Positions 32,995 through 44,883 of a stretch of DNA of 64,000 nt are shown piece after piece. The position numbers and the translations under genes are program-made. This stretch comes from Plasmodium relictum (taxonomy: Eukaryota > Apicomplexa > Aconoidasida > Haemosporida > Plasmodiidae). The notes beneath the pieces are model-generated. The model saw only the letters and a list, made by a program, of their open reading frames with translations, searched no databases and had not been told where the DNA came from. Position 1 is the first letter of the stretch. Each line of letters begins with the position of its first letter. The stretch covers positions 620,001-684,000 of the forward strand of contig NC_041691.1 in the NCBI RefSeq assembly GCF_900005765.1, read 5' to 3'.

Positions 32995-35898
32995 TTTGCA
33001 AATTCAATATAATATATATTTTAAGATTTAAATGTTTCTTTAAAAGAAAAAAAATAACAAAAGACAAATAAAAAAAAATGGATAGATACTTTACAAATGA
33101 AAATTTTAAAATTTTTCTAAAATAAGTAAATAATTTCTTAGAAATTTAAAAATATTTATTCGATAAATATATATAAATACATATACATTAAAAATTGTAA
33201 ATATGTTCTATTCTATTTATACATTTTTTTTATAAAAAGAAATAAAAACTTATTAGAATTCTATATTTTTACACAAGATTTTTAATTTTATAATTATGAA
33301 ATATGTAAATACGCTTGAAAAAAAAAAAAAAAGCGAAAAGAAAATTAATAATATTCACATTAAAGCATTATACTGGTTCTATAGTCCCGTTGTTTTATTT
33401 TTTTTTTTTTTTTTAATGAAATATTAACATATATATAATTTTTTTTTCTCCTTAATTTATTTGCACTTTAAAAATATTTTACGAATTAATGTATTTGTCT
33501 TTTTCTTAAATTATAAGCAAAATTAATTCAGTAAAATTTTTATGTTTATATTTTAAATTGAAAATTGTAGACATTGTTTTTTTTGTTTTTTTTTTTTTTT
33601 GCTAAAGATTTTCAGTCTTAAAAAGTACTATAACATTTTATAATTTTATGATGTAGTACATTAAAAAAAAAAAAAAAAGTGTAATTTATGTAATTAATAA
33701 ATATATAATTTGTTAATGCGACCTTGTTTTAAATTTGTTTTTTTTAAAATACACAAATTAAAAACTTTCTTTTTTTCTACAAAACATTAAAGTATATATA
33801 TAAAAAAATATATAAATATATATCACAGTAGCATATTGAAAATTAAGATAAAAAATATTCTACAAATTCTTATTTTATTCATTTATAAAAAGCATTATTT
33901 TTCTTTTTTTTTTTTTAGTACACGTATTTTATTCTTTTATTTTAACTAAACAACCTTATAATGTTACATATTTTGTAGAATAATACTATATTCCTTTTAT
34001 ATATCGCGCTTAAGGTAAGATTAGATCAAATTATTTTGTGTGCAAAAATATAGTTCTTAATCTATAATGTTTCAAAATAGATATATTTATTTAGAAGTTT
34101 TATAAAATGTATATATAATTCAAGAAATTTTATATTTATATTGTTAATCAAAAAAGATTGTGCAAGTTAATGCAACATAAATGTCTGTGTGCATTTTTGT
34201 TAATTTCATATATAAATGATATATATACGTGAAGTGTCTCTAAGGAAAAGTAAATGAGTACTTTTAGTTTTTTAGTTGTATATCCTAATAATATATAGAA
34301 ATAATTTCTCAAAGTTTTCAATAATATAGAATCAAAATATATATATAAAAATATAAATGATTACATACATTTAAAAATGTTATATTGTTATTGTAACATC
34401 ATTATATAGTTATTTCTTACAACGTTCATTTTATTTTTTTAGAAGCATTAAAATGGCAATATTTAATAATACGATATATTCATATTTAATGCCTTTTTTA
34501 ATATTACTAGAAAAACTCTTTTGTTCTGTTTCTTCTTGGTATGCTTTTGGCTTTTCATTATCAAATAATTTTTAAAGATTATAGTATTAACTGTATTAAA
34601 ATTAAAATTAAAATTTTCCCTTTTAATATGTAAAGAACTTTAAATAACAAAAAATCATTTCCTTTTTCTTTTTAATATAGTTCATTATTTTTAAATTATT
34701 AATATTAGAAATAACATGAACAAATTATTTCCTTTTGCAATTTTTACAATACAAAATTAAAAAAAAAAAAGTTTTAGTAGTTGAAGACAGAAAATGAAAA
34801 TAAATAAAAACTATTTTAATAATTAAAATGATTTGTTATATATTATACGCATAGTTCAAAAAATAAATAAATCAAAAAATATAAATAGAAAAAGTATTCT
34901 ACATAATATAGCATATATTAATTTTTTTGATAATAAAGAAATAAAGGTAAAAAAAAGGAAAAGTTAGTAAACAGGTTATATACATATATCACATTTTCTA
35001 CATAAAAAATGAGTTTGTTTCAAACAAATAATGATAGATTTTCATATTTATAGTATCATTTACTTTTAGTAATGAAAAATATTTATGTTATTCTTATATT
35101 TAATTACATATTTCTCTTTTAATAGCATAATGTGTTAAGAATAGAAAATCAGTAGTCAATATTTTTGTAATATACATATGTATTTCTAAATTAAATGTAA
35201 CATTAAACAAAATCATATTAATTAAAATATTAGTGTAAATAAAATATTACACATTTCTATTTAGATTATTTAATTTCAAATTAAAAAAAAAGTGTATTAT
35301 ATTTAAATGTGATACTTATTTTAGCTTATTATATAATTTATATAAAATATATCTCTTTAAATATTAAGACATAAATTATTAAAAAATAGATAAATATTAA
35401 TAATATATAACTCACACAAAAAACTTTTTTTTTTTTCATATATTATTTTATTTTCATCTTATTTATTTATTATTTTTTTTTTTCTACTGATTCCATTTCT
35501 CTCTTTTTTTCTGCTTTTTTAATATATATTTTCACCTTTTTTTCCTATTGGGATTTTATGTGATAAATTGATTTCTTTAAAAATTTATCATTTTAAAATA
35601 TTTATAATATAAATTTTTAAGATTTTAAATAAATTAAGCATTATATATATCATTTATATACATATATGTTTTTTCTTTCTGATACTATTAAAAAAATATA
35701 TATATATATTTGCCATCAATAAACATATAAATAACTAATTAAAAAAAAGATCAGATAATGATTAATTAAAAAATTCGCATGAAAAAAAAAAAGATAAAAT
35801 AAATGTAAATATTTCTAAGGACTTTTTAAATGTCTTAGATGTAAAAGAAAATAATGCATTATATATAATTATTTTTTTTTAAGAGAGATTTACTAAAA
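32995..35898. promoter_or_regulatory. 2.9-kb divergent spacer
   Basis: Head-to-head spacer between the myristoylated-protein gene and RNase H2B. It contains both promoters and presumably long 5' UTRs, and many A/T homopolymers. One 40-codon hydrophobic open frame lies at 34453-34575; it is too short and isolated to call a gene. A slightly G+C-richer patch near 34005-34030 and 34150-34260 has no recognisable RNA fold. No other feature is supported. Confidence 0.45.
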
Positions 35899-36933
35899 AT
35901 GGAAGATAAAAATGCATTTTTATTTCATATATTTAATTCAGAAATAAATGAAAATGAAAAAAAAGAAAAAGTTGAAATTAGAAGTTATTCCTTTATAAAA
36001 TTACCCAGTGCATCAGAACCATCGAAAATTGTGCTTTATCACTTTAATGAAGAAGCTAATGAATTATATTTACTTGATAGAAACTATTATAACCCTAAAA
36101 TTGAAACAATACGGCATGAAAAAGAAAAAATAAATAAAAATTATATATCTATATTTATTAATAATTATGCAATAGAAAATAATTGTAGTTATTATTGCTA
36201 TCCAATAGATGCACTATTTATATTTATATCTATAATATATGAAAATTGTACAAACAATAAGTTTACTACATTAGAAAACTACTTAAATAATATCTTAAAA
36301 GACAATGAAAAAATAAGAAAAGAAGTCATAAAAAATATGTTATATATTTTAAAAAAAAATGTAAACAAAATAAAAGATAGGTTAAAAATAGTGTGTGATG
36401 AATTATATGAAAATGAAATATATTATTATAAGCCCAACATAGAAAAAGTGAAAAATTTTTATAATTTTAAATGCATAATTCTATTTAATTACATAATAGA
36501 AAATAAGATTATTTTTCCGGATTATGCTCAATATGTGGAAAAGGAAATATTAGAAAAATATAAAACAGACAAAAGTTCACACCCATTAACTTTAATAAAA
36601 GAAGAAAAAAAACAAATAGATAAATATAATGAATATAAAAAAAATGTAGATAACTATTTAGTAGAATTCAATAAAAAACACTATAGATTTAATGGTAATA
36701 ATTTAAGAGCATTTATTTGGTTAATTATTAAAGGTTTTATGTGCTTATCACTAGAAGAAAAAATTGTACCTGATGATATATGTAAAAAATTAAAAGAAAT
36801 TAAAGATGAAGAAGAAGAAGAAAAAAGGAAAACACAAAATGTGACATTTACAAAAAATAAAAAGCATCCTTTGCAAGCTCCTAGGAATCAACCAATGATA
36901 GATTCCTTTTTTAAAAAAAAAAGAATAAAATAA
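35899..36933 (+). CDS. RNASEH2B: Ribonuclease H2 subunit B with C-terminal PIP box
   Basis: A 344-residue single-exon protein. The N-terminal ~100 residues form a beta-rich part (IKLPSASEPSKIVLYHF) followed by YYCYPIDALFIFISIIY, matching the P-x-DPLFL box of RNase H2 subunit B, then helical segments (TLENYLNNIL, VKNFYNFKCIILFNYI) as in the family. RNase H2 removes ribonucleotides and RNA/DNA hybrids in the nucleus; subunit B is structural and ties the complex to PCNA. The last 14 residues, QPMIDSFFKKKRIK, fit the PCNA-interacting box Q-x-x-I-x-x-F-F exactly (Gln331, Ile334, Phe337, Phe338) followed by a basic tail that could also serve in nuclear import. Overall similarity in the middle is weak, so the call rests on domain order plus the PIP box. 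Confidence 0.8.
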   Translation: MEDKNAFLFHIFNSEINENEKKEKVEIRSYSFIKLPSASEPSKIVLYHFNEEANELYLLDRNYYNPKIETIRHEKEKINKNYISIFINNYAIENNCSYYCYPIDALFIFISIIYENCTNNKFTTLENYLNNILKDNEKIRKEVIKNMLYILKKNVNKIKDRLKIVCDELYENEIYYYKPNIEKVKNFYNFKCIILFNYIIENKIIFPDYAQYVEKEILEKYKTDKSSHPLTLIKEEKKQIDKYNEYKKNVDNYLVEFNKKHYRFNGNNLRAFIWLIIKGFMCLSLEEKIVPDDICKKLKEIKDEEEEEKRKTQNVTFTKNKKHPLQAPRNQPMIDSFFKKKRIK

Positions 36934-37532
36934 ACAAGTTTTTAAAACATAATTTTAGTATATTATTTTAAAAAATAATTTATTTGTATAAATATATCAC
37001 TGCACATAAAAAATGGTATATACAAGAATAATTACATTATTTATATTTGTTTATTACAACATCATTTCTTTTATTCCATTTTTTTATCTCTTTATTTTAT
37101 TAAATATATAAAAAAATAAACAAAAATGTAAATATTTTTAAATATGTACTTTTATTCAAACTTAAACTAATTCCTAGAATTTTTAAAAAAAAATGTTTGC
37201 ATATATAGAAAATATTTAATAAAAGTTAATATACTTTTTTTTTTTTTTTTTGAAATTAATAACAATTTTGAAGCGTATTTATTAAAGAAATAAGAGGAAT
37301 ATATAATTAAATTTTCAACAAAAAAAAAAAAAAAAAATAAAATAAAATATAAAATAAAATAAAATAAATATAAAATCGTATACAAATAATATAAGGAGAA
37401 TATTTAAATATTAAAAGAATTATAAAACAAAATTAAGAACAACTTTAAAATTATTATAATAGTTATAATGATATTTCAGTATATATAATAATTTAATCTC
37501 ATAAAAACAGGAATTAATAAGATATATTTTAT
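36934..37532. other. Convergent spacer, RNase H2B / COX15
   Basis: About 600 bases of A/T-rich DNA between two converging genes, expected to hold both 3' UTRs. A T-run lies at about 37235-37251 and an imperfect AAAAT array at about 37330-37370. No gene is visible. Confidence 0.5.
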
Positions 37533-38825
37533 CTAAATCTTAGATATTCTTTTGAGTAAATGCAAAAGGGTAGATAAAACACAAAAACCGCCAAATTGAT
37601 GGACTAAGGCCAAATATATTGGTACATTATGAATTATAACGCTTATACCTGTTAACATTTGGGCAGTTGTAATAACTGGTAATAAGAAAAAAAATCGTTT
37701 TGTTTTTTTACTTAAAGACAGTGTTTTAGAATAATAATATAAGAGAAAACTATTTAAAACAATTATATAACTAAGCATTCGATGATTAAATTGAACTACT
37801 GTAGTATTTTCAAATAATTGTTTATATTTTTTTTTTTTTTGTAAGTAAAAATTTCTCACTTCATCAGGAATAAATTTATCTAACATTTTTGGCCAAGTAT
37901 TATAAGCATAACCTGCATCGTTACCGGCAACAAAACCTCCATATAAAATATTAGAAAAAGTTAAAAGGGTAAATACAAGTAACCCTAATTTCATTTTTTT
38001 AGTAATATTTCTTTTTTCATACATTTCGTGTATTAATTCATTTCTTAAAAACTCTAACCAACTGTTTATTTTACTTTTTTTAAATTGCTTTCTTAATTTT
38101 CCTAATTCAATTAATGTTAAGGAATTAACAAATATATAGCTATACATTGCAGTTGCACAGAACAAATGAAAAACTAATCGATAAGGAGAAACCCTTGGTG
38201 TTTTATTTTCGGTTTTGGGTTTATTAAAACCACTTTTTACCATCCACCAACCTACTAAACCTTGAAATACTCCTAATGTAAAAATGAAGCTTAATTTTTT
38301 AATCATATTTTTTTTTAAAGAGCGTTTAAATAAAAAAAAAGCAACACCACTAACAAAATATAACCCTATACCACGACCAAACATTCTATGCAACCATTCA
38401 TTAAAAAATATTTTCTTATATTCGTCCAATGAAATATTATAATGTACTTCTTTATATTCAGGTGTCATTTTATATTTTTCAAATTCTTCTATCCATTCTT
38501 CGTTACTTTTTGGGTATTTTATACCTTGAAATTTCCAATGGGTTATTGACAAACCGCTTTCAGTTAATCTAGTATATCCTCCTATGCTTATCATACCTAA
38601 TATTAACAAACTACAAGTATTTAACCATATACCTACTTTAAGTTCATATCCTTCCTTCACCAATTTGTTATATTTTTCAACTTTCTTTAAAATAAGTAAT
38701 TCTTCAGACTTATTTAATTTATTAAATGTACTAACATAATTTTTATGAAACAATATTCTCCTACTTAATCCATTTTTAAAAAAATTTTGCATATGATAAT
38801 TCTGAAAAATTCTATTAAAATACAT
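37533..38825 (-). CDS. COX15: Heme A synthase COX15
   Basis: A mitochondrial inner-membrane enzyme that converts heme O to heme A for cytochrome c oxidase. Family motifs are in order: GGYTRLTESGLSITHW, EWLHRMFGRGIGLYF, PYRLVFHLFCATAMY, GNDAGYAYNTWPKM with KFIPDE, VVQFNHRMLSYIIV and YLALVHQFGG. The axial-ligand histidines in LHRMFGR, FHLF, FNHRM and VHQ are all present. About eight membrane helices are visible. I start at the ATG at 38825 (430 residues) rather than the ATG at 38900: the extra 25 residues upstream are a Phe/Tyr run from a T-rich tract, while the shorter start gives a basic presequence (NHYMQNFFKNGLSRRILFHK-like) suited to mitochondrial import. The gene is in tandem with the two minus-strand genes to its right, but spacers of over 1 kb argue against co-transcription. 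Confidence 0.93.
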   Translation of the reverse strand: MYFNRIFQNYHMQNFFKNGLSRRILFHKNYVSTFNKLNKSEELLILKKVEKYNKLVKEGYELKVGIWLNTCSLLILGMISIGGYTRLTESGLSITHWKFQGIKYPKSNEEWIEEFEKYKMTPEYKEVHYNISLDEYKKIFFNEWLHRMFGRGIGLYFVSGVAFFLFKRSLKKNMIKKLSFIFTLGVFQGLVGWWMVKSGFNKPKTENKTPRVSPYRLVFHLFCATAMYSYIFVNSLTLIELGKLRKQFKKSKINSWLEFLRNELIHEMYEKRNITKKMKLGLLVFTLLTFSNILYGGFVAGNDAGYAYNTWPKMLDKFIPDEVRNFYLQKKKKYKQLFENTTVVQFNHRMLSYIIVLNSFLLYYYSKTLSLSKKTKRFFFLLPVITTAQMLTGISVIIHNVPIYLALVHQFGGFCVLSTLLHLLKRISKI

Positions 38826-40207
38826 GTTAGTATTTTTCTTATCTATAGATAAAAATCTTAATGTATAAAAAAAAAAAAAAGAATAAAAAAAAATATACAA
38901 AAAAAAAGAAAAAAAAAGAGAAATTAAATAAATGAAATAAAAAAAAATTCAAATTATATGCTAAATTTAAAATTTCGATAAATCTATTTAAAATTTTAAT
39001 ATATTACTATACAAGATTAACTTTTTTTTTTTTTTTTGTGTTAATGTAATTAAACTTTTTTTAAACATATCGTTGTTGCATTACTCATAATCAAAAAATA
39101 TTTAATTTGAAAATATAAAAAATAGTTCAACAAAAAAGGTGTTAAAAATGAAATATTATTATAATTTTTACATGAGAAAAATAATAATAGTAGGACATAA
39201 AACTATTGATATTATTTTAATTTTTTTTTCCCTCCACAATAATAATTTTAAATGTAACATACTTTGTGAATTGCAAATCTACCTAACAATACTTAAATAA
39301 AAAATATTTTATAGATGGAATCATTTTTAAATTTATAGGTAATATATATATTTTTTTTTTTTTTGTGTTTCCTTTTTTTCTCCATTCCTTTATTTGGATT
39401 TATATATTCTTATATAATAATTACCAAAAAATATATTTCATTTGCTTTTTCAATTTTATTTTTCTCAATTTTGTATTTAAAACATATATTAATGTAATTT
39501 ATTTTATTTTACATATTATTAAATAAATTTAATGTACATATAACTGTGTATGTTTAACATGAGCAACTAAAAAAATTTTAAATATTATTATCAGGTTATG
39601 TTTTTTACAAGACATTTTATTATATAAAATAAGAAATGTGTAAAACAAACTTAAACCTTTATATATAAAAAGTTAATCTTTTTATTTCACAGCAATTAAA
39701 TGTTTATTTTACATTTGTTTTGCAAAAAATAAAAATATACTTACAAAAATATGAAATTTCATTAAATCATAAATATTTTATATTTTTTCACTTTTTTCTA
39801 TATCTTTTAATTTAGTGGGAACAAAATGTATATATTTTTCCTTTTAATACAATCATAGTATAACGATTATTCCAATTAAGAGTTTACTAATTATTCTTAC
39901 AATTAAAGTAGGTTCTTACATCAATAGTAGAATATATATCTAGTACTTTAATGAATTATCAGTAGTTTAAAGTAATTTGTCAAAATAAATCTAAAAATAT
40001 TATATAAATTTATCTAGAAAATTTCGGTGTAAATTAGACAAAACAATTAAAAATAACAGAAAAAAAAAAGTGATATAATAATACTTCAAATTAAAAAAAT
40101 TAAAACATATCATATATTATATGGAAGATTAATTTTTAATTAAAAATTTCATAATTTTAGTGTAAAAAGAAAAGTAATTTATTTAAATTAATATTTATCG
40201 TCATACT
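38826..40207. other. Spacer upstream of COX15
   Basis: About 1.4 kb of A/T-rich DNA between two minus-strand genes, holding the COX15 promoter and the downstream region of the next gene. Homopolymers and short A/T repeats only; nothing else recognisable. Confidence 0.5.
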
Positions 40208-41727
40208 CTAACAGCATATGTTGCAATTTTCGTTATCGAAGTTCATATAGTCAATTGGAATATATGAACTTGTATTTTCTATCTTGTATTCATTGTTTAG
40301 AGTTTTAACTGTAAAATTTTTTTTAATCTGAGGAAAAAAAGGAATGAGAATAAAATAAGTTTCTAAATTTAGTATTTACTATATTAATAATTATTTTTAT
40401 AGTATATATATATATATACGGTTATATTTTATTATATTACCGGAACAATAGGATCATGCAAATAGTTTTTATCATGTTCGGTATCATTTGATTGTCTATT
40501 TTTGACAAACATATGTACCGCATAATCCTTTTCAGAAACATTTGCATCTTCAATATCATTTTTTATAATGTAATGTTTTAAATAATCCATTTCTTCAGGA
40601 AAACAAAGAAATTCATCAGATTTCCTATTTTCTTCATTTAAAGTGTTTTCATTTTCATATGAAGGATTATTCTTTGCTAAATATAAATATTTATAAAAAA
40701 AGGAAATTATTTTGATTACATTTAACATATTTTCCAAAAATATGTAATAAAGAAAAAAATATGTATAAGTAAATATAAACACTCTCAAAAAAAAAATATA
40801 GAATATAATTGTACATTTTAGAATATTTCTTGTGTGGCTTAAAGTCATATCCTTGTAATTATAACTTAAATTATACATTGTATTTTTCTTTAAATAGGAA
40901 CGATTCAATTTAAGTAGCTCAATTGGATAACAATTATATGTTCCCTAAGACAAAAAAAAGAAAAATTTAGTAAGATGAATATTTTTAAATAGTTGTATAA
41001 TTTTCATCTTTTTATGTAAAAAAGAGTTTGATTTTTTTTCTCCTAGATTAATTCATATTTAAATTAAAAAATTTTATATTTTAATTTTTCTCCAGAATTT
41101 GTTGTTTTGAATAGGTATATGTATGTTTTTATTTTCATTTTAAATATGAATTTTTAACGAGAACAAATTTCAAACATAATATAATTTTATATAAATGCAT
41201 ACATTTGTATATATTTTTTAATTTAATGAATGTGTACTAACATTTTCAAGTAAGACATATACGTAATTTTCACCTATAAATTTTATAAATTTCCCTTTCC
41301 CTTCGGGGGCTATAATTTCATGCGTATCATCAGACATTTCAGAAGTCTTATTATTTTTTATTTCTACATCTATTTTTGTTTTGTTTGTATATGTTTTATC
41401 ATTTTTTTGTTCTTTATTTCTATGTAAATTTTCCAACGAACTTCTATAGTAACATTTAGGTTGTGAAACACTATCAAAACTCTTAATACTTTTTCCTGTT
41501 ACACTTTTTAAATCATGTGAGCAATTTGAAACATTTGAATTTGTTGAAATAGAAGAAATTGAATAATCATAAATAGTACTAAATTTGTTTTCATTTCTAG
41601 ATCGATGCTTATTAAAAACTATTCCATGGTCTTCGTCACAATATTTCATTACTGCATTAGCGATGTCGTTTTTATTACACATTTTTAGATAACTTACAAG
41701 AATATCTTTTTTCTTTATAGTTTCCAT
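40208..41727 (-). CDS. Four-exon protein of unknown function, LisH-like N-terminus
   Basis: Exons on the minus strand: 41727-41242, 40944-40815, 40676-40441, 40327-40208, all GT-AG with matching phases, giving 323 residues and a TAG stop. The N-terminus KKDILVSYLKMCNKNDIANA has the pattern of a LisH dimerisation helix (L-x-SYL then A-x-A), a weak resemblance. A Ser/Asn/Lys-rich stretch follows. Residues ~144-175, spanning the exon 1/2 junction, read GKFIKFIGENYVYVLLENGT then CYPIELLKL, which looks like a small beta-barrel (SH3- or Tudor-like) module. The protein ends NENCNICC, so a C-terminal Cys cluster could be a palmitoylation site. Intron 2 (40677-40814, 138 bases) is in frame and free of stops. 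I cannot name a family; exon 2's end is the least certain boundary. Confidence 0.68.
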
Positions 41728-42477
41728 GTATATAAATATATAAAAAAATTCTATTAAAATATAATATATACACTTAATTTCTTATAAATAAGAAAAATAA
41801 TTTAAAGTATATTTTAGTACCTTTATTAGAAAAAAAAAAAAATCATTAATAAATTGAAGTTAAATATACACAAATAAATACAAATCAATAAATTTTAAAA
41901 TGATAAAAAAAAAAAAATGTAGAAAAGCAGTTATAGGCAATACAAGAATATGTCTTTTTTATTAAAAAAACAGATTTTTTAAAATTAAATATTTAAAATA
42001 AAAATATTTCTTTGTTAAAAAAAAAAAAACAAAAAAAAATGGAAAAAAAAAAAAAATTAGCTAAAAATATTCCTAATTCACGTGACTTGTTCATACAAAT
42101 CTACATTTTTTTTTTTTTTTTTTAATTTTAATATAATTATGCTTAACAATTTTTACATTGTTTCTAGAGAAACGTTTTGTAATAAATAAATTTAAGCTAT
42201 AATAAAAAAAATTATTTTTAATGATGCAAAATTTCTCTTAATTTTATAAAAATAAGTTATTTATTATAATATTATATTAAGTTATATTTCATTGTAAAAT
42301 AAATTATTGAAAACTTTCCTTAAATTATAAAATTTGATAAATTTATCTAATGCACACTTTACATTTAAAATAAAAAAAAATAAAATAAATAAGAATGTGT
42401 TTTTATAATAATAAATTAAATAAATAATATGCAATATAAACATAATTTAATTTTAACTTAATCTTAAAAAAAAAAAA
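41728..42477. other. Spacer between MAM33 and the four-exon gene
   Basis: About 750 bases of A/T-rich sequence between two minus-strand genes, with several A-runs and a T-run at about 42107-42122. It should hold the promoter of the four-exon gene and the MAM33 3' UTR. No gene or RNA is visible. Confidence 0.5.
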
Positions 42478-43236
42478 TTAAGATTCAATGAAATTTGAAA
42501 TGTTTTGTAACCAAGACATATATTCTCTTTGTTCTTTATCAATACTACATGAATCAATAAAATCACATAATTCTGAGTCTACTCCCAAATTAGCTAGCCA
42601 TTCATCAAGTGAAGTTTGTAAAGAATCATCTAAATCTTCAAATTCAGGTCCATTATACGATGATACAGAATTTTTTCCTTCTTCATTTTTATAATATTTG
42701 ACATTCCCTATCATATATCTAAATTTTTCATCATTTTGTAAGGTAGTACAATAAAACGTGATACCTCCTTGTTTATTTGGCTTTTCAACTGTCACTGAGA
42801 AATCGGTCATTTCAGCTTGAGCTTCGTTTTCTCCTTCTGCTTGAAATGGAGAAACGAGTTGAAAATCAACAATAATTTTCATTCCATCTACATTTTTGGT
42901 CAACACCATATTTACATCTCCTTCTTGTTCTTCGTATTTCCATCCTGATGTTTGTAAAAACTTTTTGATATTTTCTGGTGCTTCATAGTTGGATTTTTCA
43001 TGTTGTACCTCTGCTTTCACAACTTCCAACAATTTTTGAGATTCACTTGAAGCAAATGTTCTTTTGTTGAAAGTGTTGAAATTTGTTTGTAACTTCTGAC
43101 AATATTTTTCAATGTTGGTTATATTTGTAATTTTTCTTTTATTTAAATTAGCCAACTTATTTGCAGAATTGCTAAACTGTTTACTAAGCGGTTTACTTTT
43201 AGATAAATTTACAGTATTTCTAAATATGAAATTCAT
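42478..43236 (-). CDS. MAM33: Mitochondrial acidic protein MAM33 (p32/C1QBP family)
   Basis: A 252-residue single-exon protein. The first ~65 residues are basic and Ser/Asn-rich with few acids (NTVNLSKSKPLSKQFSNSAN), a mitochondrial presequence. The mature part begins with helix SQKLLEVVKAEVQHEKSNYE and continues with the p32 beta-sheet: WKYEEQEGDVNMVLTKN, KIIVDFQLVSPFQ, MTDFSVTVEKPN, GITFYCTTLQ. It ends with the family's two C-terminal helices, including YNGPEFEDLDDSLQTSLDEW (the Y-x-GP-x-F-x-x-LD-x-x-LQ box) and FIDSCSIDKEQREYMSWLQN. Members form acidic doughnut-shaped trimers in the matrix and support mitochondrial translation and respiratory assembly. Length and order match yeast Mam33 and human C1QBP. 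Confidence 0.93.
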   Translation of the reverse strand: MNFIFRNTVNLSKSKPLSKQFSNSANKLANLNKRKITNITNIEKYCQKLQTNFNTFNKRTFASSESQKLLEVVKAEVQHEKSNYEAPENIKKFLQTSGWKYEEQEGDVNMVLTKNVDGMKIIVDFQLVSPFQAEGENEAQAEMTDFSVTVEKPNKQGGITFYCTTLQNDEKFRYMIGNVKYYKNEEGKNSVSSYNGPEFEDLDDSLQTSLDEWLANLGVDSELCDFIDSCSIDKEQREYMSWLQNISNFIES

Positions 43237-44054
43237 TTTTTTTAAAAATATATTTTAATGAAATATATGGATTTCTAAAGAGATTTAATTAAAATTTTAA
43301 AAATTGTAAATATTCAAAAAAAATTATTTAATTTTATTAAATATTTAAAAATATTTTTAATTTTTTTAAAATAATAAAGCAAAAGCTTACAAATAATTGT
43401 AAATTTGTTTTCTTTTTTTTTAAATAAGGATAATAATGTTTTATTTTAAAAATCTACTCATTTTTTTTTAAATAAAAATTTTATTCAAATGTGAATTTTT
43501 TTTTTTGGATATACTTTTTTTTTTCTATTTTTTCATATTTTTATATTTTTTCATTTTTATTAATATCAATTTTAAAAAAAAATATAAGCACATATATATA
43601 ATGTTCAAATACCTACGTATTTAACTAACCCCGATATATATAATGAATCTATATTTAAAAATTTTTCTTTATAAATCTTTTATTTAAATAAAAACAAGAT
43701 AAAATAAAATTTTATCATTATAATCAATTTATGTAATTTATAAAAAAATATATCTTTACTTTTTTTTAAAATATATTATAAATTTTTGTATCTTGTATTT
43801 AAAAAAAAATACTGTTAAAAAAAAATGTTTATACATATATATGACATAGAAAATATAATTTATCAAATATATTTCATTTGTTGATATTATTTAAGCAAAA
43901 ACAATGACAACGAAAGTGTATTATAAAGTTTAAATTTAATTTTAATTTTAAATTTTATATAGATTTTAATTAAAAATAATATTTAATATAACAAAATATA
44001 ATAGAAAAACATAATATAAAATATTCATAGATATTTATACTGAATTTTTATTTT

Positions 44055-44108
<54 letters not shown>

Positions 44109-44883
44109 TTAATAAGCAAAAATTTTGTTTTTAATTGTGAGAACATTTTTATAAAGATAAAAATATGTAATATATTAATTTAAAAAAAAAAAAAATCACA
44201 AGTACATAAAAATGTATGAAAAAATATATATTTATAATAAAATTGATTAAATGGGATCCTACGTTATATTTTATGAAATTTTTTTTTTAATTAAAATTTA
44301 TATATAACACTTTCAATACATAAAAACTTTTATAAAAAATAATTTTACGTATATATATATTTATTTATTTATTTGAAAATTTGAAATTCATAAAATGAAA
44401 AAAATATTTCTTTTATAGAAAAAGATAAGTTATATATTTTTTTCATATTCTTGGTTAAAGTTTTAAAATGAACGAATTATAAAATTTCATTTAGGTTTTA
44501 TATAAGTTAACTATAATTTAAAAAAGTTCCATACAGATTTTACATACATATCCTAATATCTTTTATAGTAAATTTTATTGTAACTTTATATATTTTTATC
44601 TATGTAGAGTTAAAAATCCATTAGTTTATTAATTTATTTTTTACCTATAAATTATTAATTATTAAAAAGACAAAATTAGTATAAAAGAAATAAGGGGAAA
44701 ATAAAGTATTAGAGCATATATTATAATTATAATATAATACAACGAAGAAAAAAAAAATTATATATATATATATAGTAATTAATAAGGATTTAGTATTTTT
44801 TCGTGGACTAGTAAATAAATATATATATTGAATAAATAACTTATATAGTTGTATTTTTTTGATAAGTTGATATGTTTTAGAAA
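43237..44883. promoter_or_regulatory. Divergent spacer, MAM33 / TIM17
   Basis: About 1.65 kb between two head-to-head genes for mitochondrial proteins; both promoters should lie here. It has a TA microsatellite at about 44057-44105 and many T- and A-runs. The minus-strand open frame overlapping 44645-45064 runs antisense to TIM17 and has no family resemblance. Shared regulation is a possibility, not shown. Confidence 0.5.
44057..44105. repeat. (TA)n microsatellite
   Basis: About 48 bases of uninterrupted TA repeat in the MAM33/TIM17 divergent spacer. Confidence 0.88.

Noticed and set aside
38826-38900. Upstream ATG of COX15 adding 25 residues
   Set aside because: The added residues are a Phe/Tyr run from a T-rich tract; the ATG at 38825 gives a typical basic mitochondrial presequence.
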